Virus record (IMG/VR): IMGVR_UViG_3300044643_000612
Span: 20,338-84,337 of that record
Length of the DNA stretch: 64,000 bases
Direction: 5' to 3' (one strand)
Source: a virus
Shown here: positions 46,479-56,700 of the stretch, piece after piece
Numbering within the stretch: position 1 is the first letter of the stretch
Layout: every line of letters starts with the position of its first letter
The notes under the pieces: generated by a model
Told to the model about the DNA's origin: nothing
What the model saw: the letters and a program-made list of their open reading frames with translations, nothing else
Databases searched by the model: none
Program-made: the position numbers and the translations under genes

Positions 46479-46663
46479 GACTGGTACGGCTTACGGACGG
46501 TGACCATCGCTACCTGAAGCATGTAAAAGACAGGGGCGGCTATATCTATCAAGTGGTAGAAGAGGACTGGACGCACTCCGTCCTCACGCTTAGGTCCCTT
46601 GCAAACGGGCACGAGTCCATGGTCTTGGTACAGCACGTTGAGGATTTACCCGTAGACGAGTAG
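46475..46663 (+). CDS. Hypothetical small protein (62 aa)
   Basis: GTG 46475 behind GGAGGGG, overlapping the nuclease stop. MRLVRLTDGDHRYLKHVKDR, GGYIYQVVEEDWTHSVLTLRSL. Beta-rich, not recognised. Confidence 0.55.
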   Translation: MRLVRLTDGDHRYLKHVKDRGGYIYQVVEEDWTHSVLTLRSLANGHESMVLVQHVEDLPVDE

Positions 46664-46681
46664 CAGGTATGTTCTGCGCCC

Positions 46682-47143
46682 ATGGTCGAGCGTGCTCCTA
46701 AGGCGTGTAAGGTGTGTGGTGAGGACTTTATCCCCCGCTCCGTTTCGCACCGGTACTGTGGAGACGCCTGTCGGGCGCAGTGGCATCGGATCACATTCCA
46801 GTCCACGGAATACCAGTACCGGACCATAAGCGGCGACTGGCATAGGTACTTTGTCCGGCTCTGCAACAGCAAAGAACGCAAAGGGGTCATCACCCCACAA
46901 GACTGTATAGAGATACTTAACCAGCAGCAGGGGCGCTGTGCGCTTTCCGGAGAAACCCTAACCTGCCGCCTCGAACGGGGAACCCTCCAGCCTACTAACG
47001 CCAGCCTCGACCGCAAGAATCCCGGTGGTAGCTACCGCCCGGAAAATATACAGTTGGTCTGCGTCGTGCTAAACAGTTTCAGGGGCGCGACCCCCCTCAA
47101 CGAGTTCATCAGCTGGTGTAAGAAGGTAGCCGCCAATGGCTAA
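46682..47143 (+). CDS. HNH endonuclease with N-terminal zinc finger (153 aa)
   Basis: Zinc finger CKVCGEDFIPRSVSHRYCGDACR at 9-31, then an HNH-type core: GRCALSGETLTC, NASLDRKNPGGSYRPENIQLVCVVLN. This resembles free-standing phage HNH nucleases, possibly a mobile homing enzyme, although it interrupts no gene here. ATG 46682 has weak upstream ribosome-site sequence. Confidence 0.75.
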   Translation: MVERAPKACKVCGEDFIPRSVSHRYCGDACRAQWHRITFQSTEYQYRTISGDWHRYFVRLCNSKERKGVITPQDCIEILNQQQGRCALSGETLTCRLERGTLQPTNASLDRKNPGGSYRPENIQLVCVVLNSFRGATPLNEFISWCKKVAANG

Positions 47144-47429
47144 GAAGCCCCGCGATTATAAGCGCGAGTACGCGCTGTACCACGGCAAGCCCGAACAGAT
47201 CAGCAACCGGAACGCCCGGAACGCTGCCCGCGCCAAGCTCATGAAGGCGGGCAAGGTCCGCAAGGGGGACGGCATGGACGTCGCCCATGTAAAAGCGTTT
47301 GACAAAGGCGGGGGAAACGGGGACGGTGTGCGGGTGGAGCCCGCGTCGAAGAACCGGTCATTCGCCCGAGACCCTAAGAACAATCTCGTCTCCGAGACAA
47401 GCAAGAGAGAGCGTAAGCGGAGACGCTAA
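47136..47429 (+). CDS. HNH-like small basic phage protein (97 aa)
   Basis: NARNAARAKLMKAGKVRKGDGMDVAHVKAFDKGGGNGDGVRVEPASKNRSFARD. The D-V-A-H ... N pattern and 'ASxNRSFAR' are found in a conserved phage family related to HNH folds. The C-terminus is very basic (TSKRERKRRR). Overlaps the previous gene by eight bases. Nuclease activity not proven. Confidence 0.65.
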   Translation: MAKKPRDYKREYALYHGKPEQISNRNARNAARAKLMKAGKVRKGDGMDVAHVKAFDKGGGNGDGVRVEPASKNRSFARDPKNNLVSETSKRERKRRR

Positions 47430-47447
47430 ACCACTTGGAGCAAACTG

Positions 47448-48992
47448 GTGGAAATCATAGACAACCGAGCGCTGCTCGTCAGCGCCGAAGACCCGGGCCT
47501 TATCACGGAGTCCATCCGTAAGAGCGCTGACACCAAGGACGGCGTTGTCGTCCACTGGGGCTTCCACGAAGCCGAAACACTGGTCAAGCTGGGCGTCAGC
47601 GACGTACCCTCCCCCATCTTGCGTAACTACGAGTGGACCGGGAAGTACACCCCGTTCAACCACCAGAGGACCACGGCTTCCTTCTTGTCCCTGCGCCGCA
47701 GGGCGTTCTGCTTCAACGAGCAGGGTACGGGTAAGACCGCTTCCGTCATCTGGGCTGCCGACTACCTGATGAAGCTAGGCAAGGTGAAGCGGGTACTGGT
47801 CATCTGCCCCCTGTCCATCATGCGTTCGGCTTGGCAAGAAGACCTGTTCACTTTCGCCATGCACCGTTCGTGCTCCATCGCCCACGGGTCCTCCAAGCAA
47901 CGGGCCAAGGTCATTCAAGCGGGGGCCGAGTTCGTCATAATAAATTACGATGGCGTGGCTGTCGTGGAAGAAGAAATTGCCAAGGGTGGGTTCGACCTGA
48001 TCGTCATCGACGAAGCAAACGCCTACAAGAACGCGCAGACATCGCGCTGGAAGATCATGAAGCGCATCATGAATAACACGGACCCGCGCCTGTGGATGCT
48101 TACGGGTACTCCGGCGGCACAGAGCCCAGTGGATGCGTACGGTCTGGCCAAACTAGCTGGATCGCCCAACTGCCCCAAGTACTTCGGGTTCTACCGGGAC
48201 TCCGTGATGCACAAGATCACGCAGTTCAAGTGGGCGGTGCGCCCCGGGGCGCAAGACATCGTGCACAACATCCTCCAGCCTGCCATCCGGTTCGAGAAGA
48301 AGGATTGTCTCGACCTGCCAGAGGTCACGCACGTAGACCGGGAAGCCCCCCTGACACCACAGCAGCGTAAGTATTACGCCGAGCTCAAGAACCAGCTCCT
48401 TATCTCTTCGGACGGGGAGGACGTCAGCGCCGTTAACGCCGCGTCCAAGATCAACAAGCTCCTCCAGATCAGCGGAGGGGCGGTCTACACCGACAACAGG
48501 GAAGTGTTGGAGTTCGACGTCTCTAACCGCATCAACGTGGTGCTGGAGGTCATCCAAGAAGCCAGCAACAAGGTGCTGATTTTTGCCCCCTTCACGCACA
48601 CCATCGACCTACTGAAGGAGCGGATGGACAAGGAGGGCATCAGTGCAGCGGTTATCAACGGGGCCGTCCCGGCAAACAAGCGCGGGGATATCATCCAGCA
48701 GTTCCAAGAGAACCCCGACCCCCACGTTCTTATCATCCAGCCCCAAGCCGCCTCTCATGGGCTTACCCTTACCGCCGCAGACACAATCATCTGGTACGCG
48801 CCCGTCACGAGCGTAGAGACCTACCTTCAGGCCAATGCGCGTATCGACCGCGCTGGGCAGAAGAACACGATGACAATCGTCCATATCCACGGCAGCCCCG
48901 CCGAGCGGCACGTCTACCAGATGCTCCGTGGGAACATTCAGGAACACCAAAAAATTATCGACTTGTACCGGACGGTGCTTGACGCGGAGTAA
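47448..48992 (+). CDS. SNF2/DEAD-type superfamily 2 helicase (514 aa)
   Basis: GTG 47448 with GGAG upstream. Walker A FNEQGTGKTASVIW (near residue 93), Walker B region LIVIDEANAYKNAQTSRW (near 190), LTGTPAAQSPVDAYGLAKL (near 219), and motif VI region ANARIDRAGQKNTMTIVHI. A second SNF2-type phage helicase; unlike the 18623 protein it has the standard R-x-GQ. Confidence 0.85.
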   Translation: MEIIDNRALLVSAEDPGLITESIRKSADTKDGVVVHWGFHEAETLVKLGVSDVPSPILRNYEWTGKYTPFNHQRTTASFLSLRRRAFCFNEQGTGKTASVIWAADYLMKLGKVKRVLVICPLSIMRSAWQEDLFTFAMHRSCSIAHGSSKQRAKVIQAGAEFVIINYDGVAVVEEEIAKGGFDLIVIDEANAYKNAQTSRWKIMKRIMNNTDPRLWMLTGTPAAQSPVDAYGLAKLAGSPNCPKYFGFYRDSVMHKITQFKWAVRPGAQDIVHNILQPAIRFEKKDCLDLPEVTHVDREAPLTPQQRKYYAELKNQLLISSDGEDVSAVNAASKINKLLQISGGAVYTDNREVLEFDVSNRINVVLEVIQEASNKVLIFAPFTHTIDLLKERMDKEGISAAVINGAVPANKRGDIIQQFQENPDPHVLIIQPQAASHGLTLTAADTIIWYAPVTSVETYLQANARIDRAGQKNTMTIVHIHGSPAERHVYQMLRGNIQEHQKIIDLYRTVLDAE

Positions 48993-49027
48993 GCGGGGGT
49001 TTACAAAGTCAACAGAAGGAGCACAAC

Positions 49028-49435
49028 ATGTCTGACAAAGTCATTAACGATCTCGTCAAGGTATACCGGCGTCTCCGTGACGCCGTTGCGGAATTGGAGG
49101 AGGAACACAAGGCAAAGCTTGCCGAGCTCAAGTACCAGATGGACCTTGTCAGCCAAAACCTCCTAGAGTTCTGTGAGCGGCACAACCTCGACAGCGTCCG
49201 AACCCCGATGGGCACGGTCTCGCGGCGGGTTCAAACCCGCTACTGGACCAATGATTGGGAGTCTCTCTACAAGTGCGTTGAGGAGAACGGTGCGTACCAC
49301 CTGCTGGAGAAGCGCATCAACAACCACAACATGAAAGAGTTTCTGGAGGAAAACCCGGACATCCTCCCGCCCGGCCTGCAAGTGGACCGGAAGTACATTG
49401 TCCAAGTCCGTAAACCCAACCGTAAGGATACCTAA
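49028..49435 (+). CDS. Conserved phage replication-cluster protein (135 aa)
   Basis: AGGAGCACAAC precedes ATG 49028. A coiled coil (YRRLRDAVAELEEEHKAKLAELKYQMDLV) leads into NLDSVRTPMGTVSRRVQTRYWTNDWESLYKCV and FLEENPDILPPGLQVDRKYIVQVRK. This architecture occurs in many phages next to ssDNA-binding proteins and has a Gam-like look; its function is not established. Confidence 0.7.
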   Translation: MSDKVINDLVKVYRRLRDAVAELEEEHKAKLAELKYQMDLVSQNLLEFCERHNLDSVRTPMGTVSRRVQTRYWTNDWESLYKCVEENGAYHLLEKRINNHNMKEFLEENPDILPPGLQVDRKYIVQVRKPNRKDT

Positions 49436-49437
49436 CC

Positions 49438-50403
49438 ATGGGTAACATCGCTATTTTCAAGGAGCAGTCGGAGCTCGCCGTCGTCCGCCGCCAGTCCCGG
49501 CTCGCGGATAAGATGGGTACTGGCGGAGCTCTTCGCCGTATCCAGATGAGTAAGAAGGGCACGTTCAAGCGTATCGTCGGTGGCGAGCAGGTGGGCGGGG
49601 TTGCCCGCGACTCCATCGACGTCATCATCGTGGATATGCTCTCGGAAGTGTCCCGGCAGTTCTATGCCAGCACCTACGACCCGAATGCAGCAGCGACCCT
49701 TCCGGATTGCTGGTCCAACGAGGGTGCCAAGCCGGAGGCCAAAGCTTCCAACAAGCAGGCTAGCGCCTGTAGCGCTTGCCCCAAGAACGTCGATGGCTCG
49801 GGCACTAACGGTAAGGGCCGCGCCTGCCGATACGTGCGTAGGCTGGCGCTGCAACTCGTTGGGGACCCCTCCGGCGAAGTCTGGCAGATCAACATCCCGG
49901 CCATGTCCCTGTTCGCCAAGGGTGTGGGTAACGTCCACGGCTTCGAGAGCTACAAGAAGTTCCTCGTCGCCAACGGTGAGGGCGTGGATACGGTAGTGAC
50001 GCGCATCCAGTACACCCCGAACGACGAGCTGGAGGTGCGCTTCCAACCCATCCGGCAGCTGACCGCTGAAGAGGATGCTCGGGTGACTGCTGCGCAGGAA
50101 GACCCGGAGACCGCGAGATACACCGTGCTGACCGCTGCGGAAGCTGATGGCGTGAACAAGACTCCCTTGGTTCCCCCGCCCGCCCCTGCCCCTGCCCCTT
50201 CCGGCTTCTTTGGTGCCACCGAAGACACTGACGAGGACGAGGACGAGGACGAGGAAGAAGCTCCGGTTCAGGTCAAGGAGCCCGAACCCAAGAAGAGGGC
50301 TTCCAAGAAGGCCGAGGTTCCTGCTACCCAAGTTAAGCCGGAACTGAACAGCGTTCTGAGCTCGTGGCTCGACGACGACGCTGGCGACGACGTCCCCTTC
50401 TAA
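49438..50403 (+). CDS. Single-stranded DNA-binding protein with SSB-type tail (321 aa)
   Basis: RIQMSKKGTFKRIVGGEQ near the start, a Cys-rich zinc-binding part (PDCW, ACSACPKNV, ACRYVRR) and beta strands (WQINIPAMSLFAKG) match phage ssDNA-binding proteins of the type found with this primase-helicase. After a Pro/Glu/Asp-rich linker the protein ends DDDAGDDVPF. That acidic tip ending in Pro-Phe is the partner-binding tail of bacterial SSB proteins, so it probably recruits the polymerase, helicase or nucleases encoded around it. Confidence 0.75.
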   Translation: MGNIAIFKEQSELAVVRRQSRLADKMGTGGALRRIQMSKKGTFKRIVGGEQVGGVARDSIDVIIVDMLSEVSRQFYASTYDPNAAATLPDCWSNEGAKPEAKASNKQASACSACPKNVDGSGTNGKGRACRYVRRLALQLVGDPSGEVWQINIPAMSLFAKGVGNVHGFESYKKFLVANGEGVDTVVTRIQYTPNDELEVRFQPIRQLTAEEDARVTAAQEDPETARYTVLTAAEADGVNKTPLVPPPAPAPAPSGFFGATEDTDEDEDEDEEEAPVQVKEPEPKKRASKKAEVPATQVKPELNSVLSSWLDDDAGDDVPF

Positions 50404-50412
50404 GGAGCAGAC

Positions 50413-50652
50413 ATGTCTAAGGGATATACGGTTAGCATAGTACGCGCTAACGCCGACGCGGACCCCCATCTTCTGGGGGTCCAACTTGGCCAGTACTGCA
50501 TTCCCCGGAACATCTCCGTTGCGGAGGTTGCGGCGGCGGTGGGGGTCACTCGGGCCACTATCTACAACTGGTTTTGCGGCGGGACGGTCGGGAAAGCGAC
50601 CCATGTCGAGGCGGTCAAGGCTTATCTCGGGCTTGAAGACGCCGTTGACTGA
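50413..50652 (+). CDS. Helix-turn-helix protein (79 aa)
   Basis: AAGGAGCAG before ATG 50413. QYCIPRNISVAEVAAAVGVTRATIYNWFCGG is a Cro/CI-like HTH with recognition helix RATIYNWF. Equivalent in place to the YdaS-like gene next to the other primase-helicase (29355-29567). TGATG overlap with the primase gene. Confidence 0.75.
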   Translation: MSKGYTVSIVRANADADPHLLGVQLGQYCIPRNISVAEVAAAVGVTRATIYNWFCGGTVGKATHVEAVKAYLGLEDAVD

Positions 50653-53495
50653 TGAACCCTGCCGAGTTCCTGACCCATCTCCAGTCCGAGGAAGGCTGGT
50701 TCGCCGTAGTCGGCATCAGGTCAGGCGACGTCAAGCAGACGCTTGTAGCTACGCTGGAAGAAGCAGAAGAGACCATTGGTTGGTATGCTTCCCAGCAGCG
50801 TGACGTTTACTTCGGAGTAGCCAAATATAAGAACGGCTCAAGCCGCACGAAGGAAAACGTCCGCACCCTCAAAGCGTTCTGGTTGGACATCGACTGTGGC
50901 CCAACAAAGGCAGTGCCCGACCCATCGACGGGGAGGCCCGGCGGTTATCTTGACCAGTCCGAGGCCCTCTCTGCCCTTCGGTCGTTCTGCCGTACAGTGG
51001 GCCTGCCCCGACCGACTATTATCGACTCAGGCCGTGGACTGCACGTCTACTGGCCCCTTAAGGAGGAAGTGACCCGCGCAGACTGGGAACCCGTGGCCTC
51101 GCGCCTGCGGGAAATCTGCCACGCTCAGGAGTTCTATGTAGACGACAAGGTCTTCGAAGTGGCGCGCATCCTGCGTGTGCCGGGGACCTACAACTACAAG
51201 GGCGACGAACCTATCCCGGTCAAAGTCCTTAACACTGGGGAGCCTACCTCCTACGAAGATTTCCAGAAGCTTCTTGGGGTCGACACAACACGTAAGGCTA
51301 GCATTTTTGACCCCAACTGGACTGCGTCTCCGCAGGACGAAGCGCGTATGCGCGGCGTCGGTTATAGCTTCCGGCGGATAATGCAGCGTACTGCTCGGGG
51401 TGAAGGCTGCAACCAGCTCAGCCACGCCTACGCTAACCGCTCGACGATTAGCTACTACGAGTGGTTCTACGCTCTGTCGGTTGCTGCGCTCTGTGAGGAC
51501 GCGGATACCGCTACCCATATGATGTCTGAGGGGTACCCCGGATACGACCGGGACACGGTGGACAAGAAGGTAGCCACCATCCGGAAGTCCACCAGCTGCG
51601 CCAAGTTCCGGGAAGCTAACCCCGGCTTGTGCGAGGGCTGCCCCCACTTCGGGGAAATCCTAGGCCCGCGTGACCTCGGTAAGGTTGCCAAGGAAGCTAA
51701 GTCCGACACGGTTGTCGTGGAAGACGAAGACGGGGAGCCTATCGAGACCTACGTCATACCTCCCTACCCACAGCCCTATTACCGGGCGGAAGGCGGCGGC
51801 ATCTGGAAAATGCCGCCCAAGGACGAGCCGGAAGCGGAGCCTATCTGCATCTACGAGAACGACATCTACCTCGTGAAGCGGATGATGGATACGGACCCGG
51901 AAGACGGTCAAAAGATGGAAGTGGTGCTTATCCGCCTCCACCTAGCGCAAGACGGGGTGCGGGAGTTTACCGTTCCCTTCAACAAGCTCACCGACGTCAA
52001 GACGATGCGGAAAGTCCTGACCGGTAAGGGGGTGGGCCTGATCGGCGGGGCGATGGACAGGCTGATGGACTACCTCGTGAAATCCTTCAACGAGATGCAA
52101 AAGGCGAGAAAGGCAGAGATCATGCGCCAACAGTTCGGATGGGTGGCGAACAACAGCCGCTTCGTCATCGGGGATCAAGAAATCACAGCGGACGGCAACC
52201 TCTACTCGCCTCCCTCCAAGGTAACGGCCAAGCTGTCTAAGTTCATCGGTCCCACGGGGTCGCTCGACAAGTGGAAGGAAGTCGCGGCCCTCTACGGCCA
52301 GCCCGGTATGGAGCCTCACGCGTTCGCCGCGCTCAGTGCATTTGGTGCCCCGCTCCTGCGGTTCCTCAACCAGACGGGAGCTGTCATCAACCTCTATAGC
52401 CCGCGCTCGGGTACGGGTAAGACCACGATCCTGAACTTCATCAACAGCGTCTACGGGCACCCCAAGGAACTGCGGATGAAGAAGGACGACACCATCAACG
52501 GTCGTCTGATGTGGGTGGGTATCCTGAACAACCTGCCTGCTACCATGGACGAGCTTACCAACATGTCGTCCAAGGAGTTTTCTGACTTCCTGTACGCCCT
52601 GTCGAACGGCAAGGGGAAGGAGCGGATGCAAGCCTCGACCAACGAGCTGCGGGAGAACAACACCACTTGGCAGACCATCACGGTCTCGACGTCGAACGCG
52701 GCCTTTGCGGAGAAACTCTCCGTCCTGAAGGGTAACCCGGAGGGGGAGCTCATGCGTCTCTTTGAGTACCCCATCGACCTTGTGGAGACCCCCGACACCG
52801 CTAACACCAAGCAGCTCTTCGACCGCATTCTGATGGAGAACTACGGCCACGCCGGACCCATTTTCATCCGCTACATCGTGTCCAACTTGGAGCTCGTCAT
52901 GAAGTGGTGCGAGCAGATACAGGCCAAGATCGACTACGAAGTTCGGCTGGAACCCAAGGAGCGCTTCTGGTCTGCGAACGTCGCGGTGAACATCGTCGGG
53001 GGGCTTATCGCCAAGCGGCTGGGTCTAATCGACTGGGATATAGACGCCATCTACCAATGGGCCTGCCAACGCGTGACTGAGTTGCGCAAGGACACCAGTG
53101 CCCCTCTGAGCGGCATCGACCAGATTGTCGGGGACTACCTCTATCGCAACATGCAGAACATCCTCGTCGTTGACGGGTTGGCTGACCGCCGAAGTGGTAT
53201 GCAGCCGCTGCCTAAGCGGGAGCCCAAGGGGAACCTGACTGTGCGTATCGAACCCGATACCAAGCTGATCTACCTCGCGGCCAAGCCGTTCAAGGAGTTT
53301 TGCGTAGAGTTCCAAGTGAACTACACCGATACGGTCCGCCAGCTGTCGGAGAGGGGCCTGCTGGTAAACCGCGCCCTCAAGCGCCTCGCCACGGGGACAA
53401 ACGTCAGCGCCCCGCCCGTCCACTGCCTATGCCTCAAAGCGGAGGAAGACTTCGTGAGCGTAGAGAGCTATTTCGAGCCGGAAGATGCGGATTGA
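50652..53495 (+). CDS. Primase-polymerase/helicase fusion (947 aa)
   Basis: The N-terminal AEP-type primase carries AFWLDIDCG (near 75-83), IIDSGRGLHVYW (near 123-134) and FEVARILRVPGTYNYK. A PriCT-like and Cys-bearing middle follows (SCAKFREANPGLCEGCPHFG near 315-335). The C-terminal DUF927-like P-loop ATPase has Walker A YSPRSGTGKTTIL (near 580-592) and LPATMDELTN as Walker B region. It would both prime and unwind. It is larger than, and not closely similar to, the 668-aa enzyme at 27349. Confidence 0.85.
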   Translation: MNPAEFLTHLQSEEGWFAVVGIRSGDVKQTLVATLEEAEETIGWYASQQRDVYFGVAKYKNGSSRTKENVRTLKAFWLDIDCGPTKAVPDPSTGRPGGYLDQSEALSALRSFCRTVGLPRPTIIDSGRGLHVYWPLKEEVTRADWEPVASRLREICHAQEFYVDDKVFEVARILRVPGTYNYKGDEPIPVKVLNTGEPTSYEDFQKLLGVDTTRKASIFDPNWTASPQDEARMRGVGYSFRRIMQRTARGEGCNQLSHAYANRSTISYYEWFYALSVAALCEDADTATHMMSEGYPGYDRDTVDKKVATIRKSTSCAKFREANPGLCEGCPHFGEILGPRDLGKVAKEAKSDTVVVEDEDGEPIETYVIPPYPQPYYRAEGGGIWKMPPKDEPEAEPICIYENDIYLVKRMMDTDPEDGQKMEVVLIRLHLAQDGVREFTVPFNKLTDVKTMRKVLTGKGVGLIGGAMDRLMDYLVKSFNEMQKARKAEIMRQQFGWVANNSRFVIGDQEITADGNLYSPPSKVTAKLSKFIGPTGSLDKWKEVAALYGQPGMEPHAFAALSAFGAPLLRFLNQTGAVINLYSPRSGTGKTTILNFINSVYGHPKELRMKKDDTINGRLMWVGILNNLPATMDELTNMSSKEFSDFLYALSNGKGKERMQASTNELRENNTTWQTITVSTSNAAFAEKLSVLKGNPEGELMRLFEYPIDLVETPDTANTKQLFDRILMENYGHAGPIFIRYIVSNLELVMKWCEQIQAKIDYEVRLEPKERFWSANVAVNIVGGLIAKRLGLIDWDIDAIYQWACQRVTELRKDTSAPLSGIDQIVGDYLYRNMQNILVVDGLADRRSGMQPLPKREPKGNLTVRIEPDTKLIYLAAKPFKEFCVEFQVNYTDTVRQLSERGLLVNRALKRLATGTNVSAPPVHCLCLKAEEDFVSVESYFEPEDAD

Positions 53496-53679
53496 CGGCG
53501 TCAGCTATGAGCTCGACTGGCGGGATTTCAAGCCCGGGATGTCTTTCTTCGTCCCGTGTCTTGACCCCGAAAGGGCCAGAGCGAGCATAACGCAAACCAC
53601 ATCCCGACTGGGCGTGAACGTCCTTACGAAAGTTTTGATCTCAGAAGGTGTCAGGGGTTTACGCGTCTGGCGGATGTGA
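53485..53679 (+). CDS. Hypothetical protein, last gene of the plus operon (64 aa)
   Basis: ATG 53485 overlaps the primase end. MRIDGVSYELDWRDFKPGMSFFVPCLDPERARASITQTTSRLGVNVLTKVLISEGVRGLRVW; a small alpha/beta protein, possibly DNA-binding. Not recognised. Confidence 0.6.
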   Translation: MRIDGVSYELDWRDFKPGMSFFVPCLDPERARASITQTTSRLGVNVLTKVLISEGVRGLRVWRM

Positions 53680-53729
53680 TAGGCTCCGAGTCGGAAGTTT
53701 GCTCCTTCCCCGCGCACGCGAATGCGCCG

Positions 53730-53776
53730 CCCCCATCGCGGTTTTTGCTCCCTCTTGCCGCGATGGGGGCTTTTTT
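53730..53776 (+). terminator. Strong intrinsic terminator between convergent operons
   Basis: CCCCCATCGCGG (53730-53741) and CCGCGATGGGGG (53758-53769) form a perfect 12-bp stem with a 16-base loop, followed by CTTTTTTATT. It ends the plus-strand replication operon directly before the end of the convergent virion gene. Confidence 0.9.
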
Positions 53777-56700
53777 ATTGGGCCTCTTCTACCCGGCGAG
53801 CCCCGACGTAGACGTTCAGGGGGTTCTTGGGATCGAGGGTAAGCCCCTTGATAGCCCCAGCCTGCTCTTCCGCCTTCCGCGTTGCCGCTTCGCCTAGCGT
53901 GTCCAGCCCGATGGCGTACAGCGGGTTCTCGGTGTTGAACTCCGTGATGTCATCCATGATCTTGGCGAAGGCGTCGCCGTTTTGACCATCAGTGGAGTTG
54001 TAGCGCGTCTGGGCTGCGACATATTGCCGCACAAGCAGGGTTGCCTTCGCGTCGATCTTCTTACTGATACCCTTAAGCTCGACGTTCTCGCGCTGCGCTT
54101 GGTACGCTTCCGTGCTGCCGAAGCCAGCCGTTTGCGCCGACAGCTTGGCGAAGCTGTAGAACTCCGGAGGCATGACGGGGACGCCGCTCTTGGTTACCAG
54201 ACCTTCGCGGTCAAGGCGCTGGGCCGTGATAGCTCCACGAAAGAACGCAGGCACAACGTACTCAGCTGCTCGTGCTCCGTCTCCTTGTTGCATGTAGTCC
54301 ACCGCAGTGGCTGCGTTACGTACAAGTCCTCCGGCAGGGCCTAGCAGGGTGTTAAAGAAAGCCTCTTGCGTCTTACCCAGAAGCGTGTCGGACCGCAGGT
54401 CTTGGGAGAACCACAGGCTGCTGATCGACGTTGAAGGCTGAATGCTCAGGTCTGTCAGGGCTCCGACCGGCCCAAACTCCCACATCCGGGCGAGCATGGC
54501 GGCGTCTTCTGGGGACAGGCCAAGGCTCTGCGCAACGCCGCTACCTGCGCCAAACATCTCGGGGATGAAGTAGCTACGGAACCAAGTGTCGAGGTCTACC
54601 CCGCTCAGGGCGCTCGTCGGGTCGTCATCCTCATCCCCAGTGGCTTCCTTCCACGCGCCAAGTGCCGCTTGGGCAACAGCCGCCGTGGACATGTAGATAA
54701 GCCCCATACCCGGCACACCCGCGACCATCCCAGTCATCAGCATTGTACCGAAGAACTTATTGGCAGCTTCCTTGCGCTCCGCCTTCTCGTTAAGCATCGG
54801 CATCATACCGAGGAAGTTTCGCACCAGATACGACGTCATCTGCATGGGGAACATCTGGAACTGGAACGGAATACGCCACAGGCCCTGCTTCGCGATCCTC
54901 GGACGGTTGTAGTATGTGTAGTTGAAAAGCGCTTCGTTAGTGAGCTCCGCAGCTTCTTTAGACGCAGCCTCCACAGCGGCATCGGGGCGCATACCCGAGG
55001 CCAGTTTCTTGTCGTAGGCCAGCTCGAACGACGCCATGAACATGAGCTCGCGGGACGCCCGCTCTGTCATCTGGAACGCCGCACCCATGAAATTAAACGT
55101 AGACCGGACGCCCTGTGAAAGGGCGGAAGCGTAGCGGCCCTGCTTGAGGGCTTGCCCGACGCCAAACTCGGTCGTGGACTCTCGGGTACGGTCGTTCAGG
55201 TCCCCGGAGAAAGTGGACATGAAGATGTTGCGGATGTTGGCGTAGTTCCACGCTTGGAGCATGGCAGCATGGCGCACCGGGTCTGACGCCTCAAGGTCTT
55301 TGATGTACCGGGATTCCCGCATGGAGATGTCGCCCGTTCGGGTAATAACTTCGCCGTCGCGGTCTTTGTGGGTGAAGGAGAACTGCTTGAGGGTAAGGAA
55401 GTTCCCCATGTACTTGTTCATCATCCCGATGGACTTGGCTGCGCCAAACCTTCCGGACAGGACAGGCATTCCCACCAGCGGGAGCTGGGTAAGCTGAATG
55501 ATAGCCGTCTTGGGCGAGGTCATCATCATGATGAACACGGTCTTGGTCCCCAGCGCGCCGAGCTTGTCCCAGTCGATCTCGCCCGCCTTCGAGTAGTTGG
55601 GGGTGATTTCCTCAATCGCCCGAAGCTTAAGCTCCTTCACAATGGGTTCCAGAAGCTCAATATTGGGCAGGCGCTCCACGGGAGCATCGTCACCTTCATC
55701 AGTACTGCGAGACTTTAGCAGGTCTTCCAGTTGGCTTACAGCGGCCCTGATTTTATATCCGTTACCCAGCCGGGCCAGCTGGCTGGCAGCTGCGTTCTGA
55801 GAGACCACAAAATTGCGTAGCGCGTCTGTACTCCAGCCAGTCTTGTACTTCACCGTCAGGAACCGGCGGCGCATGTCCCCTTCCGGCAGCGTCTGTAGGT
55901 ACATCTGGAAGATGCTGTCCTTGAAAGCGTCCACGTCGGGGATGCCGTTATCCAGCATGCCCAGCACAGAGTTCAGCGCCGCAGACGCGCTCTTTTCTTC
56001 AACCATCCGGCTGCGGAGGCCCGTAAGATCATTACCGATGTTCACCTCGCGGCGGTCTTTCGCATCGCGCAGCTCACGCTCTCGCTGGATTTGGAACAGG
56101 TTCCTCTGGGTCTCGCTCTCGAAGAGGTAAAACTCGCTCTTCTCTCCTGTACCCACGGACACCCAGAACCGCCCATGCCGCATGAAGGGGAAGTAGACCG
56201 TACGGGCGAACGCCGGAGCGAACATCTCGTCGATCTGGCTCATAACCTCGGCGCGACGCTCCTCCGTGCGGTGCGAAGCCTCCACCCACTGCTTGATAAG
56301 GTCGTAGTGCCTATCAAGCGAACCCTTGTACGCGTCCTTGACCATGGCAAAGATGCGCTTACCTTCCCCACCGCCAAACTCAGCCTTGGCTAGGTCGTTC
56401 CAGCCGCCGATGACCTCGTGCTCGGCAGTGTTGGCTCCTTGGTAGACGCGCCTGATCTCTTCTTCCCGCTCGGCAATTGCCGCCCGGTCCGGGTTCGGGT
56501 TAGACCGGAGAGACTGAAGTGCCTCGTCAACCGCCATATAGGCCCGGGCACTGGGTGCGCGCGTAGGGTCAACGTCGTAACGCACCGACATCGCCATGAC
56601 GTCAGCGAGAAGCTGACCGCCAGCTTCGGATTTCTTGTTGAACGCGTCCCACTTGCGCACGTGCTCTTCTAGTAGCTGAAGGGCACCGATCCGGTCCGTG

